A stretch of 64,000 bases of DNA, taken from contig QAMJ01000011.1 of the NCBI GenBank assembly GCA_003150355.1, positions 1-64,000 on the forward strand, read 5' to 3'. The stretch is from Clostridiales bacterium. GTDB lineage: Bacteria > Bacillota > Clostridia > Oscillospirales > Oscillospiraceae. The notes under the pieces are model-generated. The model searched no databases. It saw nothing but the letters and a program-made list of their open reading frames with translations, and was not told where the DNA came from. The position numbers and the translations under genes were made by a program. Below are positions 17,773-26,178 of the stretch, in pieces. Every line of letters starts with the position of its first letter. Position 1 is the first letter of the stretch.

Positions 17773-18963
17773 TTAGTCGTAAGAAATATATGGCACCTGA
17801 AGCCAGTGCGTCCAGCCGCGGCCTTCGAGCTGCGTTTTTACCACGCCGTACTTCGTGCCCATCGCCTCGATCACTTCGCCGCTGCCTATGTACACACCGA
17901 TGTGCCCATCGTGCCAGACCGCAAGTCCGGGAGTGTCGGGCATGGTGTCAATCGTGCCTGAGACCGTGGCGTTATAGTACATCTGATTTGCGCCGACGTC
18001 GGGCATACCGTTCGTACCGTAGCGCAGCTCCAGCGTCTCCGCATCGAGCCAGCCGTAGCCCTTGATGAGTCCAACGCAGTCGGCAGTCCTGCCGCCGACC
18101 CAGTTTGCCTGAATGAAGTCCGCGTAGCTGCCGACTCCCTCCGGGTACTGCTGGAGCTTCGACGCGAACAGCTCCTCGGTCATGATCTGACCGTAGGTTC
18201 CCCAGACATAGCCCCAGCCGGACTGCCAAGCGTTAATGGCGTAAGCTGCGAGGTCGTGAGCGTTCTTCGTTGACGGATCAGAGAATGTACTGAGGTCTAT
18301 CTCCACACTCTTCTGCCCGCCGACCTCATACGCGCCGGTGTAATTCTCAACGCCCATCGGCCCGGCTATCATGGTATAGATGTGCCGGATATTATCCTTA
18401 TCCTCATCGCTTATCTCTCTGCCGAGCTCGGTTGAGAGATTTATATAAGCGTCGCTTAGTGACAGCGGCGTTATTGCAATGTACGTCTCTGTCTCGGTGA
18501 CCGTCTCGCCGTTCTCATCCACACGCTCGACCTCGCGTGTCAGCTCCTGCTCGGAATAGAAGCAGTCAACAAATTTTCCTGCCGCACGTCGTGTCGGTGC
18601 GTCCTCACCGAAGCACAGGGCAAAGAAAACAGCCTTGACCATAGTCGGGTCAAGGCTTCCGGTGCTGTCCTCGCTTGAATTTGCGGCGGCTATCGCCGAA
18701 TCCAGAAGAGAAAAAGCTTCCCGCATCTTGGAGACATGAGAGCGAAATTCTGACGGTACTTTCTCCGTGTAGTTCGGACCGTAGAAGCACGCCTTCACAG
18801 TCGTGTTGTTGTGTTCTGCGCCGCCGCTTGCAAGGGAGCAGAGTACTGCGGTTATGAGGATGAGCGGAGAGAGCACTGCCGCGAGTACCCACGCTATCGT
18901 CTTTCTGCCTTTGTCGCTACCGCCCACCGTGAGCGCAAGCTTTGCAAGTACGGTATTCATCAT
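17773..18963 (-). CDS. Conjugation-associated NlpC/P60 cell-wall hydrolase
   Basis: 396 residues. One N-terminal membrane anchor (about 22-45) is followed by a helical VirB1/lysozyme-like region and a C-terminal NlpC/P60 domain (GGRTADCVGLIKGYGW with the catalytic Cys, AVWHDGHIGVYIG with the His). It opens peptidoglycan for the transfer channel and corresponds to the CD1108-type protein of Clostridioides elements. The start overlaps the VirB4 stop by four bases, so the genes are coupled. Confidence 0.9.
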   Translation of the reverse strand: MMNTVLAKLALTVGGSDKGRKTIAWVLAAVLSPLILITAVLCSLASGGAEHNNTTVKACFYGPNYTEKVPSEFRSHVSKMREAFSLLDSAIAAANSSEDSTGSLDPTMVKAVFFALCFGEDAPTRRAAGKFVDCFYSEQELTREVERVDENGETVTETETYIAITPLSLSDAYINLSTELGREISDEDKDNIRHIYTMIAGPMGVENYTGAYEVGGQKSVEIDLSTFSDPSTKNAHDLAAYAINAWQSGWGYVWGTYGQIMTEELFASKLQQYPEGVGSYADFIQANWVGGRTADCVGLIKGYGWLDAETLELRYGTNGMPDVGANQMYYNATVSGTIDTMPDTPGLAVWHDGHIGVYIGSGEVIEAMGTKYGVVKTQLEGRGWTHWLQVPYISYD

Positions 18964-20837
18964 CTGCCACCCGCCGTGCCGAACAGCGTTTCCTTATGCG
19001 GCGGGGCGTGGACTTCGAGCAGGTACCGCTCGTTGCCGCACTTGTAAAGACACACGCCTCTCTGGGGATAACGGATGAGGTCATACTCGGACTCCTCAAG
19101 CTGAAGCATGTCCATGTATGAGCGCTTATCTATTGACCCGGCATTGAAAAGAAACTGGTGCGGAGGGATGGAGAACAGCGGCTTAGTCATCTCACGCACG
19201 TTCGGCTGGTCGAAGTCGTCGAGGTTCTGTGAGGCGAGGATCATCGCGGATTCCTTCTTGCGCACGCGCTTGAGGCAGTTGCGGATGTACTCTATCGCTG
19301 TGGGATTGCTCAGCCAGATGTACAGCTCGTCGAGCGTGGCAACGGTGTTGCCCTCGGTCAGAAGCTTGTCGGACATATAACTGAGGATATTGAAAAGCAT
19401 GGCGTTCTGAATATTCCGGCCCGCCATCAAGAGACTCTTTACTCCGAACACGAGGAAACGCGACGAGGTTATGTTTGTGTGCCCGTTGAAGAACTGTGAG
19501 TCCGCGCCCTTGCATATGGAGTTCAGTCCGAGCAGCACCTCCTGCAGGAGCTGCGGAGTGTAGAGATTGTGTGTTGCCTCATCGTAGTTTTTGTACTCAT
19601 CCTCAATAAGATCATACAGGTCAGAGAGCACAGGATAATCCTCAGGCTTGAGCTGCGAGAAATTCGTGTAGTCCGAAATATGAAACTTGGAATATAACTT
19701 TGAGAGCAGTATCTCTATCGTGTCTATCTGCGGATCGGTGAAGTCTTTATACGCACGGAAGAAATCTCGCAGAAATGAGAGGTGCTGGGACAACACGGTT
19801 TTCTTTTTGAAAGTCTCCGGTGTTGACGGATCGTCTTCATCCTCGCCGGTGCTCCAGCACTTCGGCTCAAGTACGTTGATGATGTACTGCCCGCCCATGA
19901 GGTCAATGAAGCAGCCGTCAAGCGCGGCGCAGAGTTCGCCCTGTTCATGCTCAACGTCCAGCGAGATGATATTCTTGCCAGCCTCACGGCAGTTGACCAT
20001 CAGGAGCTTCATAAGATAAGACTTGCCCTGGCCGGAGTTGCCGAGGATAAGAACATTCGCCGAAGTCTTGTCCTCATCGCGCTGGTCAAAGTCTGTGAGG
20101 ATGTTGCTGCCGTATCTGTCCTTGCCGATGTAGAAGCCATGCGCATCGGTTTTACCTGAGTAATTATATATGTATAAGTTCGCAACGCTCGACGCAGGGA
20201 GCACGCGCTCAAACTGTGTGCCGAAGATGTTATGCCCCTGCGGGCAAGTGGAAAGATAACCTTTTTGCTGGCGCAGACGAAGTCTATCCACATTGAGCTT
20301 TGATCTTAGCAGCTCAGATATGATCTCAGATTGCAGACGCTCAAGCTCCTGCATCGTCGGGGCGCACAGCTCAATGAACACAGCACAGTGGATGAGCGGC
20401 TCACGCCTTTTTCTCATGGCATTTACCATCTCGAATACATCCTGCAGGTTGCCCTCGGCAGTGATCATCTGCTTGGTATCGTTGGTGTTCGCGCGGCTGA
20501 GCCTGTTCTTGTTGGTTGCGTTCTGGATGATGCGGTTCTCCTCCATAGCATCGACTATGCGCGTGTATATGCGGATGTTGACACCGCACTTTTCGCCGAG
20601 GTGACGGAGTATGGCCTGATCCTCGGTCGCAGCCGGGTACTCCTTCAGTGCCCAAACGCAGCAGTAGAGGTTGTCCCGGACATACACGTCGGGGTTGAAC
20701 TTCATAACTCCCGGTGCGATCATATCTAAGAACGTTTTTCTCGGCGGAGCTGGCTTCGCAGCCACATTCTTCTTTTTCTGCTTTTCGTATCTCTTCTTGG
20801 GTACAGAAGCAGATTTTTGTTTCAGATGTTTTCCCAT
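18960..20837 (-). CDS. VirB4-type conjugation ATPase
   Basis: 625-residue type IV secretion ATPase, CD1110 type. Walker A GNSGQGKSYLM is near residues 264-271, Walker B is TLDELYIWLSN near 497, and a SAMILASQNLDDF stretch follows. It energises channel assembly and transfer at the inner face of the membrane. The start is MGKHLKQK at 20837, with GGAGG 9 nt before it. The ATG at 20861 lies inside the previous gene. The N-terminus is Lys-rich. Confidence 0.93.
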   Translation of the reverse strand: MGKHLKQKSASVPKKRYEKQKKKNVAAKPAPPRKTFLDMIAPGVMKFNPDVYVRDNLYCCVWALKEYPAATEDQAILRHLGEKCGVNIRIYTRIVDAMEENRIIQNATNKNRLSRANTNDTKQMITAEGNLQDVFEMVNAMRKRREPLIHCAVFIELCAPTMQELERLQSEIISELLRSKLNVDRLRLRQQKGYLSTCPQGHNIFGTQFERVLPASSVANLYIYNYSGKTDAHGFYIGKDRYGSNILTDFDQRDEDKTSANVLILGNSGQGKSYLMKLLMVNCREAGKNIISLDVEHEQGELCAALDGCFIDLMGGQYIINVLEPKCWSTGEDEDDPSTPETFKKKTVLSQHLSFLRDFFRAYKDFTDPQIDTIEILLSKLYSKFHISDYTNFSQLKPEDYPVLSDLYDLIEDEYKNYDEATHNLYTPQLLQEVLLGLNSICKGADSQFFNGHTNITSSRFLVFGVKSLLMAGRNIQNAMLFNILSYMSDKLLTEGNTVATLDELYIWLSNPTAIEYIRNCLKRVRKKESAMILASQNLDDFDQPNVREMTKPLFSIPPHQFLFNAGSIDKRSYMDMLQLEESEYDLIRYPQRGVCLYKCGNERYLLEVHAPPHKETLFGTAGGR

Positions 20838-20851
20838 GTAACGATACCTCC

Positions 20852-21409
20852 TCATTCCCACTGCTGACCGTCGTAGTCCGGGTACAGATCAACGCTGATG
20901 CTCTGACCGTAGTAAACTGCCAGCAGCTTTTTAAGCTCCTGCCGGTCGGCGCGATGGACGGTGAAGCCCTGCTCGTGTATGTATTTCTCAACGTTGCCGA
21001 GGTGCGCATAGATATCTCCTTTGACCTCACTGCGTATGCGCAGGACGATGTAAAACTGACGGGACGATGCCGTCATTACCTGTATGCGGTCGAGATGTTC
21101 TATGTCCTGCTCCAGCAGACGCCTTACGGCGGGGCAGCTCTCTTTCTCAAGACGGTCGCGGTAGAAGCGCTTGTTGTACTCAAAGGACTGCATAGAGTCC
21201 GCGGCGATCATCTCTATTCCGTCGTAGCCCTTGATAATGTTGAGCAGAGCGTTTATCCTCGCGTCGATGCTGTCGGCGGGGAGCACGCTCAGGTTGGTGG
21301 GCGCAACGGCGAAGAAAACGAGCTCACCCTGCTTCGTAGATATGCCGTAATCTGTTATGGTCTCAATGCCGAGCAGCTCCTGCGTGGATTCTTTCTTTTT
21401 AAAGATCAT
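20852..21409 (-). CDS. VirB4 N-terminal-like conjugal transfer protein
   Basis: 185 residues, soluble. LVFFAVAPTNLSVLPADSI and QDIEHLDRIQVMTASSRQF resemble the N-terminal domain of CagE/VirB4 ATPases, here encoded separately as in Tn1549-like elements. ATG 21409 follows GGAGGG and overlaps the PrgI stop (ATGA). The following VirB4 starts within 20 nt. It probably forms a complex with VirB4. Confidence 0.8.
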   Translation of the reverse strand: MIFKKKESTQELLGIETITDYGISTKQGELVFFAVAPTNLSVLPADSIDARINALLNIIKGYDGIEMIAADSMQSFEYNKRFYRDRLEKESCPAVRRLLEQDIEHLDRIQVMTASSRQFYIVLRIRSEVKGDIYAHLGNVEKYIHEQGFTVHRADRQELKKLLAVYYGQSISVDLYPDYDGQQWE

Positions 21410-21669
21410 GTGGGATCCCTCCATTCAAAGTATTGCTGGCGCGTGAAGAAGTACGCCGCGGCATAGCGGATGAAATCCAGTATGCTGGTGTTGTCGAAGC
21501 GGATGCTGAGAAAGCCATAGGCAACAACAAGTGCCAGCGGCAGCAGCGCGCCTGTGCGCACGAGTGAAAATATTCCGATGAGAAAACCAATGCCGATGAT
21601 GGCAAGGTCTTTGAGTTCCCACAGCCAGAGCGTCGCCTTGGCCGCAAGGTTATCCGGGTAGATGTACAT
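21406..21669 (-). CDS. PrgI-family membrane protein (VirB3-like)
   Basis: 87 residues with two adjacent membrane helices (LAIIGIGFLIGIFSLV and LLPLALVVAYGFLSI). The YIYPDNLAAKATLWLWELK N-terminus is typical of PrgI. It is an inner-membrane part of the mating channel next to VirB4. ATG 21669 is chosen for its AGGAGG; an upstream ATG at 21687 has none. Confidence 0.88.
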   Translation of the reverse strand: MYIYPDNLAAKATLWLWELKDLAIIGIGFLIGIFSLVRTGALLPLALVVAYGFLSIRFDNTSILDFIRYAAAYFFTRQQYFEWRDPT

Positions 21670-21734
21670 TGTTTGCCTCCTAAACAAAATTGCCGTCGTG
21701 GTCTCCCGCGACGGCTTTGATGATGTGTGCAGTT

Positions 21735-22040
21735 TTATTCTGCCTCCTCCGCATCTGCGGCGTCGGTGAGTGCAGCTTCTATGAGCCCGATGATGAACTC
21801 TTTCTGTGTCAGCCCATATTTGCTCAGATGCTCCTTGATCCTTACGAAGAGTTCCTCCGGTATCTGCAGCGCCAGCGTCCTTGTCCCGTTTGCCATAGTT
21901 CTGTCTCCTTCAAAATGTTCTCTGATGATCTTCTCAACGTACTCGCTCAGTGTCAGTGCCAGTAGCTCCTGTTCCTCGCGCACTTTGATGTGCAGCGACT
22001 CCGGGATCATGGCACAGAGGTTTTTCTTCTTTTCATCCAT
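21735..22040 (-). CDS. Tandem ribbon-helix-helix protein
   Basis: 101 residues made of two similar RHH units: NLCAMIPESLHIKV with LTLSEYVEKIIREHF, then TLALQIPEELFVRI with LTQKEFIIGLIEAAL. Each has the strand, helix and helix order of Arc/MetJ dimers, so one chain could form a pseudo-dimer. ATG 22040 follows AGGAG. It is probably a regulator of the transfer operon or an accessory DNA-binding protein. The tail is acidic. Confidence 0.75.
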   Translation of the reverse strand: MDEKKKNLCAMIPESLHIKVREEQELLALTLSEYVEKIIREHFEGDRTMANGTRTLALQIPEELFVRIKEHLSKYGLTQKEFIIGLIEAALTDAADAEEAE

Positions 22041-22150
22041 GAGCTTTACTCCTTTCCGCTTTCGCAAGCGAAGTATACCCGAAGCTCCAGCACAAAGCTA
22101 TTCATCATAAGCAATGAAGATCACCGGCAAAACAAAGCAGATGCAACAAG

Positions 22151-23347
22151 CTATGCACCATTCAGCGCCGCGGCGACACCGTGCATTATATAGTCCACGC
22201 ACGGAATGGCAACACTGTTGCCGAGCGCCTTGTAGCGGGCTGAGTCCGACGCGCCGGGGATATCTGTCCATCCGCCAGGGAAACCCTGCAAGCGTTCGCA
22301 CTCCAGCGGCGTGAGTCTGCGGATGAGATACGCGAACGGCTTTGAGCTGTCATATACAAGGTCAGTCGCGTCCTTGTACTGCCTGGCGCTTTGGGTGCTT
22401 GCCACATCATCTTCCTGAAAAACATCCACACGCTGACGGGCAAAGACCGCGTGCCTATCCGTCGCGGTAATCGTATACGACAAGTCCTCACTGACGCCGT
22501 TGCCGTTGCCTCCATTCTGAGGCTGGCGGTCGATCACGTTTCCAGCAATGCACAGCGGCGTATCGTCAACGAGCGGCAGGTTGTTTCCGCCTGTACCGGC
22601 TCTGGCAGAGAGCGTGGGAGCAACATCGAACGGTCCCTTGTACCGGCTGTCTATCCCGTGGTTCTCGTACAGTCTCAGTATTGCCGGAGCAGTGTTGCCG
22701 CCATCGGCACTTTTGAGTGTCGGTACTGCATCTTCGGTATAGCCGACGCTCCCGGCTGAGCTGCCAGCGTCCGGACTGAAGCCCGCGACAAAGGTCTGCA
22801 TCTGGAGATTCTGCGTCGCCATCAGCGCACCCGCGACACCGTGCAGGTCTATCCCTTCGTTCCTCTGGTTTATATGGTAAGCATGGATATCTGTGTCTAT
22901 ATCCTCACCATCACTCAAGCCCGCCTGCGCCAGCAAAGCAGCTTCCAATCTTTTCGGCAGCGGTTTTCCACGAACCTTCGCTCGGCGCAGTATACCCAGG
23001 CAGGCTTTCGGGCTTAAATAATATCTTGGGTGCGGTGAGTCCTCCAAAATCTGCGACAAGGAAGATTCGGGCTCTGCGTTGCGAGAGACCCCAGTGTTGA
23101 GCATCGAGGACGCGCCAGCCCACGGAGAGCGTATCTCCCACTCGTATCCACCCAGCAGATTGAAATTTCCCGGCGTGAGGTCGAGGAACATATATGTCGG
23201 GTACACATATTTTAATAATCTCCTCAAGGACGATCCTGAAGTCCTCGCTGGGCGGATCACCTGAGGAGAAAGCTCCTGGCACGTTTTCCCATGAAAAGAT
23301 TCTGGGTCGAACAGACACGCCTGATCGTCCTCGTAGTATATCTGCAT
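22151..23347 (-). CDS. Cytosine methyltransferase, second subunit (motifs IX-X), overlapping gene
   Basis: 398 residues. The first 145 codons are also coding in another frame for the catalytic subunit. They encode a sequence known from phage and element genes (ACLFDPESFHGKT, SLSQILEDSPHPRYYLS, KACLGILRRAK). The rest holds a Gly/Asn-rich region that may recognise the target (APTLSARAGTGGNN) and m5C motifs IX (RRLTPLECERLQGFP) and X (YKALGNSVAIP). ATG 23347 has AAGGAGATG just upstream, inside the other gene, so it can be translated on its own. The two products together hold all m5C motifs. The target sequence is unknown. Confidence 0.82.
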   Translation of the reverse strand: MQIYYEDDQACLFDPESFHGKTCQELSPQVIRPARTSGSSLRRLLKYVYPTYMFLDLTPGNFNLLGGYEWEIRSPWAGASSMLNTGVSRNAEPESSLSQILEDSPHPRYYLSPKACLGILRRAKVRGKPLPKRLEAALLAQAGLSDGEDIDTDIHAYHINQRNEGIDLHGVAGALMATQNLQMQTFVAGFSPDAGSSAGSVGYTEDAVPTLKSADGGNTAPAILRLYENHGIDSRYKGPFDVAPTLSARAGTGGNNLPLVDDTPLCIAGNVIDRQPQNGGNGNGVSEDLSYTITATDRHAVFARQRVDVFQEDDVASTQSARQYKDATDLVYDSSKPFAYLIRRLTPLECERLQGFPGGWTDIPGASDSARYKALGNSVAIPCVDYIMHGVAAALNGA

Positions 23348-23657
23348 TTCGCATCTCCTTCGTGATCCGTATTTGTTCCATGAAGAGTCCGGAGCGAGCA
23401 CCTGCCAAACCTGCTCTTGCGCCGGCGACGGACAAGTCTTGGCAGGGGCTGCCCCCGGCTATTATATCTACCGGAGGCAGCTCCGCTCCGTTCAGCTTAG
23501 TTATATCTCCCAAGTGGAGCATCTGGGGAAAGTGCGTAGACGTTACGGCAATGGGAAACGGTTCTATCTCGCTTGCCCATAAGGGCACTATGCCGTTATT
23601 CACGGCGGCGAGAGGAAAGCCGCCTATGCCGTCGAACAAACTTCCGAGCGTGAGCAT
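22911..23657 (-). CDS. Cytosine methyltransferase, catalytic subunit (motifs I-VIII)
   Basis: 248 residues. m5C motif I is LGSLFDGIGGFPLA, motif IV is IIAGGSPCQDLS with the catalytic Cys, motif VI is WENVPGAFS, and motif VIII is SQRRARIFLVADF. Motifs IX and X are absent because it ends soon after VIII. They occur in the overlapping gene, at +1 relative to this frame. ATG 23657 overlaps the VirB6-like stop (TGATG). It probably modifies element DNA to escape host restriction. It needs the partner, or a rare frameshift near the overlap end, to be complete. Confidence 0.85.
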   Translation of the reverse strand: MLTLGSLFDGIGGFPLAAVNNGIVPLWASEIEPFPIAVTSTHFPQMLHLGDITKLNGAELPPVDIIAGGSPCQDLSVAGARAGLAGARSGLFMEQIRITKEMRNADILRGRSGVSVRPRIFSWENVPGAFSSGDPPSEDFRIVLEEIIKICVPDIYVPRPHAGKFQSAGWIRVGDTLSVGWRVLDAQHWGLSQRRARIFLVADFGGLTAPKILFKPESLPGYTAPSEGSWKTAAEKIGSCFAGAGGLE

Positions 23658-24556
23658 CACTTGCTCACCGCCTGAACTATAGCCTTGCCGGTATGTACCG
23701 CCGTCTGCGCCGTATACACCGCGCTCATTATGTTCGCTCTTGTACTTGTATCGAGGCCAAAGGCTCCGGCGATGCGCGTTATCTCACTCGATGAGAGCAT
23801 GAGCCCGATGCCGAGCAGGGCGTGCTCCTTGAACACGAGCAGTCCAGCAATGAGTATCGTCGCCTGTAAAAACGCTGTGAGACACACACCAATGACCTGC
23901 TTCATCCACTGGACGAATGCGTCTATACCTCCGCGCGGGATGCTGAACATATACAGACTGCCGACTGCTATTTGTATCAAGAGAATTCCACCGCGTTTGA
24001 GGTTTGCGAAGAACACCTTTATTACGGCATACGCCATCATGATGATGCAGACGATCACCATGATGGGGCTTGTTACTGCTTCAAAGCCGGAGATGGGCTT
24101 CACAATAAGGTCGGCGACAGTTTCGATCTCTTCGTATTCCTGAATGATGTTTGCCGCGACTTCTCCGATGGATGTCCCGTAGCCGGTCATGCCGGAGGTG
24201 AACTCGGCCTGCAAGGAGATAGCGAGCTGGTACAGTTTGACCGGCACAACGGAGAACAGGCTCGCCGCCATGAAGCCCTTGATGGCATTGAGGGCAACCG
24301 CACGGATGTCGCCTTTGCCTCCGGCGTAGTTTATGCCGCACTCGAAACAGGCGACGATGAGACCGATGACGTACAGCGTCCACGCAAGGTAATTGAAGAA
24401 CTGCACGATGCCCTGCACCCAGCTCATCTCGAAGAGCTCCGCGCCCATGCTGCCCATCTCGGCGAAGAAGTTTCCGAGGAAGCCTACGATCTGGCAGTAG
24501 AGCCAGTCGAGTATCTCATCCAGTATCTTCGACGAGACAAAATCCCATATAAATAT
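23657..24556 (-). CDS. VirB6/TrbL-like polytopic conjugation protein (non-ATG start)
   Basis: About 299 residues with six or more membrane segments (LAWTLYVIGLIVACFEC, SPIMVIVCIIMMAYAV, LTAFLQATILIAGLLVF). It resembles the DUF6045/CD1112-type channel proteins. The first ATG is 24457, but the frame is open upstream and encodes FIWDFVSSKILDEILDWLY, a plausible amphipathic N-terminus. The best Shine-Dalgarno (GGCGGTG, 24564-24570) points to ATA 24556. No ATG, GTG or TTG lies between. It forms the inner-membrane pore with VirB4 and PrgI. Confidence 0.8.
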   Translation of the reverse strand: MFIWDFVSSKILDEILDWLYCQIVGFLGNFFAEMGSMGAELFEMSWVQGIVQFFNYLAWTLYVIGLIVACFECGINYAGGKGDIRAVALNAIKGFMAASLFSVVPVKLYQLAISLQAEFTSGMTGYGTSIGEVAANIIQEYEEIETVADLIVKPISGFEAVTSPIMVIVCIIMMAYAVIKVFFANLKRGGILLIQIAVGSLYMFSIPRGGIDAFVQWMKQVIGVCLTAFLQATILIAGLLVFKEHALLGIGLMLSSSEITRIAGAFGLDTSTRANIMSAVYTAQTAVHTGKAIVQAVSK

Positions 24557-24587
24557 TGATCATCACCGCCTTTCAGTTCTCCCTGCA

Positions 24588-24920
24588 TTACAGGCCGACG
24601 ATGCCCCAGATGTAATTGGGAGCGGTGAGAGTGAAGACGAGACAGGCGAAGAGTATAGCCGGTGCAGTCCATTCAAACTGTCCGGTCTTCCGAAAATCGA
24701 AATACGCCGTTCCCAGTTTGGCAAAGAAAAATACGGCGAGAATGAGGTCTATGGCGGGGAAGATGACATTGTCCACAACGGTTTTTATCTGCTGGGAAGC
24801 GGTAGTCCAAGTGCTCTCGACCGCACCGGCGACGTCCCCGCTGGCGTAGGCGGGGACGGATAGCAGCGAGACGAACACTGCCGTCATGATGAGTACTGAA
24901 TATATCTTTTTTCTGCGCAT
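24588..24920 (-). CDS. DUF3852-like small membrane protein (VirB2-like pilin candidate)
   Basis: 110 residues. It has a signal-like N-terminus (MRRKKIYSVLIMTAVFVSLL, cut near AYASG) and two further hydrophobic helices (VIFPAIDLILAVFFFAKL, AILFACLVFTLTAP). This matches the CD1113-type proteins between VirB6-like genes and upstream element genes. It is probably a VirB2-like channel or pilus subunit. AGGAGG precedes the ATG. Confidence 0.8.
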   Translation of the reverse strand: MRRKKIYSVLIMTAVFVSLLSVPAYASGDVAGAVESTWTTASQQIKTVVDNVIFPAIDLILAVFFFAKLGTAYFDFRKTGQFEWTAPAILFACLVFTLTAPNYIWGIVGL

Positions 24921-24949
24921 TGGTTTTTCCTCCTATATGAAAATAGCTC

Positions 24950-25309
24950 TCAGTGCATAGCCTGAGAGCAGTGTTTGACGACCCAGTCCGGGTCAAAATC
25001 GCTGCGGCTCTCTGCCGAGCCGGATTCCATGAGAGCTTGAAGCATCGAATCGAATGCCTCCTCATGCTTGCGGTCAAGTTTTATCCACTCATCACAGACG
25101 ACCTTGAGCGGCTGACGGAAGCGAGCAAGGTACTCAATGCTGGGCATATCTGCTGCCTGAACGAGCTTTATGGTGAGCAGGTTATAGCAGGTACACATGG
25201 CATTTATTTCGCCGCACTTGGCAAAGACGTAAGCCGCGCTGTGCTCAGTCATAGCATTCTCATACTCCGCAAATTCTCGGTCTACGCGTTTCTCCAACTC
25301 AGAGCACAA
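24950..25309 (-). CDS. Hypothetical element protein, about 119 residues
   Basis: Helical soluble protein (CSELEKRVDREFAEYENAM, INAMCTCYNLLTIKLVQ). The frame is open to 25498, but the upstream part lies inside the DUF3849 gene. The likely start is TTG 25309, or TTG 25297. Neither is well spaced from the AAGGA site, so the start is uncertain. Such proteins accompany DUF3849 genes in Clostridial elements. Function unknown. Confidence 0.6.
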   Translation of the reverse strand: MCSELEKRVDREFAEYENAMTEHSAAYVFAKCGEINAMCTCYNLLTIKLVQAADMPSIEYLARFRQPLKVVCDEWIKLDRKHEEAFDSMLQALMESGSAESRSDFDPDWVVKHCSQAMH

Positions 25310-25322
25310 TTCCTTATCTGCG

Positions 25323-25739
25323 TTACAGGTCGAGTTTGAAGTCTTGCTTTTGCTCTTCTGCGGCCTTCCTGTATTCGGTGATGAAGCCGTCCAGAACTGC
25401 CGGATGAGAGCCGACACAGAATTCGCAATTGCGGTGGTCGTCAGGTATCTCAATGTTTTCACCCCATTCTTTATTCGACCAACTGAACCTGCCATCATAT
25501 CTGAGCTGATGCAAAGTGTTGCCGAGGACGTACTCTACTCGGTCGAAGCCGAACTCACGTATAACGCTCTCGGCGCAATCCGGTTTAAGGTACAAGCCGT
25601 CGAATCCCTGTCGGATAGCGTCCTCGATGGCTTGCTTGCAGCGTATGTTCTCGCTGATGCTCTCGCGCCAGAGCGGAATCTCATCGTGCGGCCTGGCATA
25701 CTCGCGGGACGCAGTGTAAAGCGGAACGTTATTTGCCAT
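25323..25739 (-). CDS. DUF3849-domain protein
   Basis: 138 residues. YTASREYARPHDEIPLWRES, CKQAIEDAIRQGFDGLYL, VLGNTLHQLRYDGRFSWSNK and GSHPAVLDGFITEYR match DUF3849, a family of conjugative elements sometimes fused to anti-restriction or helicase proteins. ATG 25739 is used because GGGAG lies 9 nt upstream. Function unknown. Confidence 0.8.
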   Translation of the reverse strand: MANNVPLYTASREYARPHDEIPLWRESISENIRCKQAIEDAIRQGFDGLYLKPDCAESVIREFGFDRVEYVLGNTLHQLRYDGRFSWSNKEWGENIEIPDDHRNCEFCVGSHPAVLDGFITEYRKAAEEQKQDFKLDL

Positions 25740-26178
25740 AGACAATGTCTCCCTCTATGTAGTGCCTAAAAAGATCATACAGGCAGAAGCCGCGTGCTAT
25801 GAGCTCATCGTAAGTTGCCTCCGCCATGTCATAAGCATTAGACATTATCTCGTTCCCGCAAGGTCTGAACTTTGCGGCATACTCATAGCAGCTTGCATCT
25901 ATCCCGCCGCCGAGCAGCCTTTCAATGCAGCTTTCGTCGCAGTTCTCGCACACATCGTCGCAGGACTCCGCAAGCTGCATCAGCAGATCGCTTGCAAGCA
26001 TACGCAGACTTGCTGCTGCGGAAAAGAGTTCTTTTGCAGTCATCTGACCGTCTATAACGACAACTGCATTCGGTGTGGTGAACACCTCGTATGTCTCAGC
26101 GTCGGCAATGCCGCTCAATGCTAATGCGGTTTTTGTTATCTTCAAATCTCTCTGGCTTGCTGGTATTTCAAATTTCAT
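25729..26178 (-). CDS. Hypothetical Cys-cluster element protein
   Basis: 149 residues. An N-terminal half (EIPASQRDLKITKTALALSG, AVVVIDGQMTAKEL) is followed by a cysteine cluster CDDVCENCDESC that could bind a metal. ATG 26178 overlaps the adenine methyltransferase stop (ATGA) behind GAGGAAAG, so translation is coupled. No clear family; role unknown. Confidence 0.65.
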   Translation of the reverse strand: MKFEIPASQRDLKITKTALALSGIADAETYEVFTTPNAVVVIDGQMTAKELFSAAASLRMLASDLLMQLAESCDDVCENCDESCIERLLGGGIDASCYEYAAKFRPCGNEIMSNAYDMAEATYDELIARGFCLYDLFRHYIEGDIVYGK

